From the NCBI RefSeq assembly GCF_037975245.1, contig NC_092568.1, positions 26,222,501-26,286,500 of the forward strand: a DNA stretch of 64,000 nucleotides, given 5' to 3'. The stretch is from Apostichopus japonicus (Eukaryota; Echinodermata; Holothuroidea; Aspidochirotida; Stichopodidae). The translations under genes and the position numbers were made by a program. The notes under the pieces were generated by a model. The model did no database searches and had not been told where the DNA came from. It saw only the letters and a program-made list of their open reading frames with translations. Positions 63,401 to 64,000 of the stretch are shown here, in pieces (the first letter of the stretch is position 1; each line of letters begins with the position of its first letter).

Positions 63401-64000
63401 GTCTTGGAAAAAAGTTACTTTATACTCTTAATTTGTTTTCTTCAAACTGACTTCAGATCCAAAAGTTGTGCATTATAGGAGCTTTCAAGGAAGGAAAATG
63501 ATTTCATATATGTAAATTCTTGCTATTAATACCACTAAAGAAGTAATTTTTCTGAGTTCAAGCATTGCTTGTTGGGCTAAACAGAATTCAAATGTACAGG
63601 TTATTTGAGCAATAATTGGGCTTTTCCCTTTCTGGCATCTGGAGATAATTTGTCCTTTCCTTTTCTCACATGTTTGGTGAAATTATTTTTGTGATGAAGC
63701 ATGGAAACATATTAGTTTCATTGCATGGAGAGAGATCTAGGTATATTTTGTATTGATTGACATCAGCATATTAAATGTAAACCAAAGTCAAATGAAAGTT
63801 GAAATGAAATTTCCCACAATTAGAATTTTCAAAAGGTACATTAAGTGAGTTTCAACTCAAAATGCGACAAGTTCTAGCTTTAAACAGGATCCTGTCTCGA
63901 TTTAAAAGGTTTCAGACCATGTTGGTGATGGTTTTGTTTTATGGTAATTATTTTTTCATGATTCAGATCAAGGAGGAAATGTTCTTAACTAATAAAGAGC
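60486..64000 (+). CDS. BBOF1: BBOF1-like basal-body/ciliary coiled-coil protein, 5' part (runs off right edge)
   Basis: Five exons: 60486-60547, 61698-61920, 62683-62748, 63229-63372, 63967 to the edge. They give 176 residues so far, all in frame. It starts MPKKTKKGGKGKKGKGKGKK, the Lys/Gly-rich head common to this family. Then come NTKLWESRLDATEKSR, TVDVISYLKREDQSKEDLI and long E/K/L/Q helices (coiled coil). LMQSELKLVKEFRRKRGQMQ and KELEDIKEEMFLTNKE are the most diagnostic stretches. BBOF1 (CCDC176) localises to basal bodies or axonemes of motile cilia and helps keep cilia aligned. Another DUF4515 paralogue such as CCDC166 is possible until the C-terminal half is seen. Upstream ATGs in the long first intron are not used in this model. 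Confidence 0.78.
60908..61268. mobile_element. Possible TA-flanked MITE in BBOF1 intron 1
   Basis: AAACGAATGACAATTG at the left end (60908) is mirrored by CAATTGTCATTCATTT at the right end (to 61268), each bordered by TA. CGAATGACA and its reverse complement recur inside. TA duplication with short TIRs fits Tc1/mariner-type non-autonomous elements. The inner part shows no open frame. Confidence 0.45.

Noticed and set aside
1-64000. Prokaryotic-type features (operons, CRISPR, riboswitches), tRNA or rRNA genes, and viral genes
   Set aside because: None seen. All tandem repeats are simple or transposon-like and lack spacer-repeat organisation, and genes are spliced throughout.

Overview
The window is 64 kb of AT-rich animal nuclear DNA. 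Genes are split into many short exons with GT-AG junctions and separated by introns rich in simple repeats and small foldback elements. The proteins are closest, from memory, to vertebrate orthologues, and several genes are neighbours or chromosome-mates in vertebrates (human 14q24 and 14q32). Together with AGGCCTA-rich intron DNA and poly-G-centred repeats, this suggests a marine invertebrate deuterostome, most likely an echinoderm. The species assignment is inference.

Layout. 359-498 (-) is a possible coding exon of an unidentified gene running off the left edge. 2996-8567 (-) is ADCK1, a mitochondrial atypical kinase (9 coding exons, 533 aa). 10943-20595 (+) is SNW1/SKIP, a spliceosome and transcription co-regulator (15 exons, 537 aa), divergent from ADCK1. 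24074-42952 (+) is a TTC13-like secretory TPR protein (18 coding exons plus one possible cassette exon, about 932 aa). 45280-54159 (-) is cyclin K (8 coding exons, 638 aa), tail-to-tail with TTC13. 55040-59348 (+) is ALKBH1, a nucleic-acid dioxygenase (5 exons, 529 aa), head-to-head with cyclin K about 0.9 kb away. 60486 to the right edge (+) is the 5' half of a BBOF1-like ciliary coiled-coil gene.

The genes do not form a pathway. SNW1 and cyclin K both act in RNA polymerase II transcription and RNA processing. ADCK1 acts in mitochondria. ALKBH1 demethylates tRNA and DNA in nucleus and mitochondria. The linkage looks like inherited ancestral synteny. All exon chains were built by hand from splice motifs and reading-frame continuity. 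Every chain closes in frame, and total lengths agree with the families except ALKBH1, which carries a roughly 195-residue insertion.

The non-coding space is unusually structured. There is a minisatellite of about 87 bp that has copied the end of a TTC13 exon with its 5' splice site. At least six foldback or TIR elements are present, three of them with recognisable target-site duplications. There is also a decayed C2H2 zinc-finger fragment abutting a half element, and a long TA microsatellite ending beside an SNW1 splice acceptor. I found no tRNA, rRNA, CRISPR or viral gene, and no clearly new multi-gene system.
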